This document shows positions 63,105 to 64,000 of a DNA stretch of 64,000 nucleotides, in pieces. Source of the DNA: Marinomonas aquimarina. Its GTDB lineage: Bacteria; Pseudomonadota; Gammaproteobacteria; Pseudomonadales; Marinomonadaceae. Both the position numbers and the translations under genes were made by a program. The stretch is taken from the NCBI RefSeq assembly GCF_900089755.1, contig NZ_FLOC01000011.1, positions 79,112 through 143,111 on the forward strand, written 5' to 3'. The number at the start of each line of letters is the position of its first letter. Position 1 is the stretch's first letter. Under the pieces are notes generated by a model that had not been told where the DNA came from, did no database searches, and saw nothing but the letters and a program-made list of their open reading frames with translations.

Positions 63105-63905
63105 ATGAGATCTACCTCTTTATTTCTATTAGACCACGGCCTAACGCTTCTAACGGGAGCTTTTGTAGGCGCGGCAATTACACTTGCAGCAAACAATCTA
63201 GAAGCTATTGGCTTTTGGGGTTGGTCTCTCCTATTTGCAGCAGTTCTTGCGTTCATTTTTAGAAGGCTTCTTGGCAAATCTCAGAGCAAGTTTTCCAAGT
63301 CAATCCGCCTTCTAAGTAGAATTGTTACTATTAGGCTTCTACGTACAATGCCACGTAAAGGTGAGCCAAAACTACGAATAGAGTATCTGCCTGTTGCTCT
63401 ATTCTTTTTTATGCTTGGAATTGGCCTAGCTGCTTGCTGGGAATGGGAGTTCTGGGATGTTACGAGCAGTATTGGATCTTTATTAGCTGGAACAGGCACT
63501 GTAGGGCTACTTTGGTTTGGTTGGACTAAAGCAAATGAATGGATGAGACAACTACAACTTAAAAAAGCTATCGATATAATTGTAAACGAGCTACAACAAC
63601 TGTTAGAAAGTAGCTCTCAATTATCACGCATTTACCATCAAGCACTACATACCCAGAAGGTTATAAAAATCACGGAAAGTAACAATATTGAACTAGCAAA
63701 AGTTGAATTAGAAGATATAGAAGAAAAAGCTAGCGATCAATTTGGTAAAGCCCTTGCGAGTATAGATTTGCTCGTTTCATGCTGCCTGACTTTAGATAAC
63801 TCCGAGCTTTTACTTCCAAGGCTAGAACAGCTCAGAGCAGAATTAGGAAGTGTGAGTGATATTCATTATTTATCAGGGCTCGAGCATACTTTGTTCTCTT
63901 TTTAA
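63105..63905 (+). CDS. Hypothetical membrane protein with C-terminal helical domain
   Basis: 266 residues. About four membrane helices are visible (near 9-30, 35-53, 95-113 and 122-141), with a basic loop rich in Arg/Lys between the second and third (about 55-90). The cytoplasmic C-terminal half (145-266) is helical and probably coiled coil. I recognise no family. The start is uncertain because there is no strong ribosome site. Codon use is AT-leaning like the 61917 gene, and both may belong to an accessory segment continuing past the window. Confidence 0.65.
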   Translation: MRSTSLFLLDHGLTLLTGAFVGAAITLAANNLEAIGFWGWSLLFAAVLAFIFRRLLGKSQSKFSKSIRLLSRIVTIRLLRTMPRKGEPKLRIEYLPVALFFFMLGIGLAACWEWEFWDVTSSIGSLLAGTGTVGLLWFGWTKANEWMRQLQLKKAIDIIVNELQQLLESSSQLSRIYHQALHTQKVIKITESNNIELAKVELEDIEEKASDQFGKALASIDLLVSCCLTLDNSELLLPRLEQLRAELGSVSDIHYLSGLEHTLFSF

Positions 63906-64000
63906 CCAAACAATAATTGAGCACGATAATCATCGCTCCAAGTAGCTCTTTTTAGCTTCTGCCGTTGGCTCGGGGAGTCATCATTACATTGCCTAAGTAT

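Noticed and set aside
1..64000. CRISPR arrays, insertion sequences, integrases, prophage genes, rRNA or riboswitches
   Set aside because: I looked for regularly spaced repeats, transposase or integrase motifs and conserved RNA leaders and found none.

Overview
The window looks like chromosomal core sequence of a marine gammaproteobacterium. Gene order (ruvCAB-tolQRAB-pal-cpoB-tRNA-Lys; ccoNOQP-ccoGHIS-hemN-fnr-apt, an order also found in pseudomonads) and protein features fit the Oceanospirillales/Pseudomonas side of the class. A Marinomonas-like genome is my best guess, but it is an inference, since no rRNA or marker search could be run. Base composition is moderate. Several genes (fusA, sodB, aspS, cysN, htpG, ccoN) show the uniform codon choice of highly expressed genes.

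Layout. 1-9.2 kb (minus strand): a partial gene, two identical tRNA-Lys genes, the Tol-Pal envelope operon, ruvCAB with a LexA-type box, and aspS. 9.3-15 kb (minus): a Gre-domain protein, cysDN for sulfate activation, the tRNA hydroxylation gene trhP and a membrane coiled-coil protein. 15-20 kb (plus): sodB, an SH3/coiled-coil envelope protein with a CPA2 antiporter, and an EF-G. 20-33 kb (minus): an aldo-keto reductase, a di-haem peroxidase, minCDE, a pepD-ferredoxin-sbcD-sbcC operon, and gor. 33-41.8 kb: xthA, a thiol-switch-like ArsR repressor, a hydrolase with a periplasmic ATP-dependent DNA ligase, htpG with a sigma-32 promoter, an O-methyltransferase with a DUF599 protein, a small secreted protein with a CBS protein, and tusA with a hydrolase. 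42-53.3 kb (plus): the complete cbb3 oxidase gene set with its assembly genes, hemN behind an FNR box, fnr and apt. 53.3-61.7 kb: yfaZ, ttcA, recQ-sprT, a YecA-like protein, a Spy-like chaperone, glycerol dehydrogenase, a hydrolase and a DinB-fold protein. 61.9-64 kb: an AT-richer accessory end with two unrecognised proteins and a tiny YHYH-type secreted peptide.

How it works together. The cbb3 block makes a high-affinity oxidase, its copper and haem supply (ccoI, ccoG, ccoH, ccoS, the TauE/DsbD-like protein, hemN) and the oxygen sensor that probably controls it. Tol-Pal and MinCDE serve envelope constriction and division placement. RuvCAB, SbcCD, XthA and RecQ serve recombination and repair. 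Gor, SodB and the di-haem peroxidase serve oxidative defence.

I found no convincing large undescribed system, CRISPR array, prophage or insertion sequence. The most interesting anomalies are: a CysN with a shrunken, P-loop-less APS-kinase remnant; a degenerate ferredoxin-reductase-like protein inside the sbcCD operon; a RecQ altered in its aromatic-rich loop; the secreted DNA ligase; and the uncharacterised accessory genes at the right edge.
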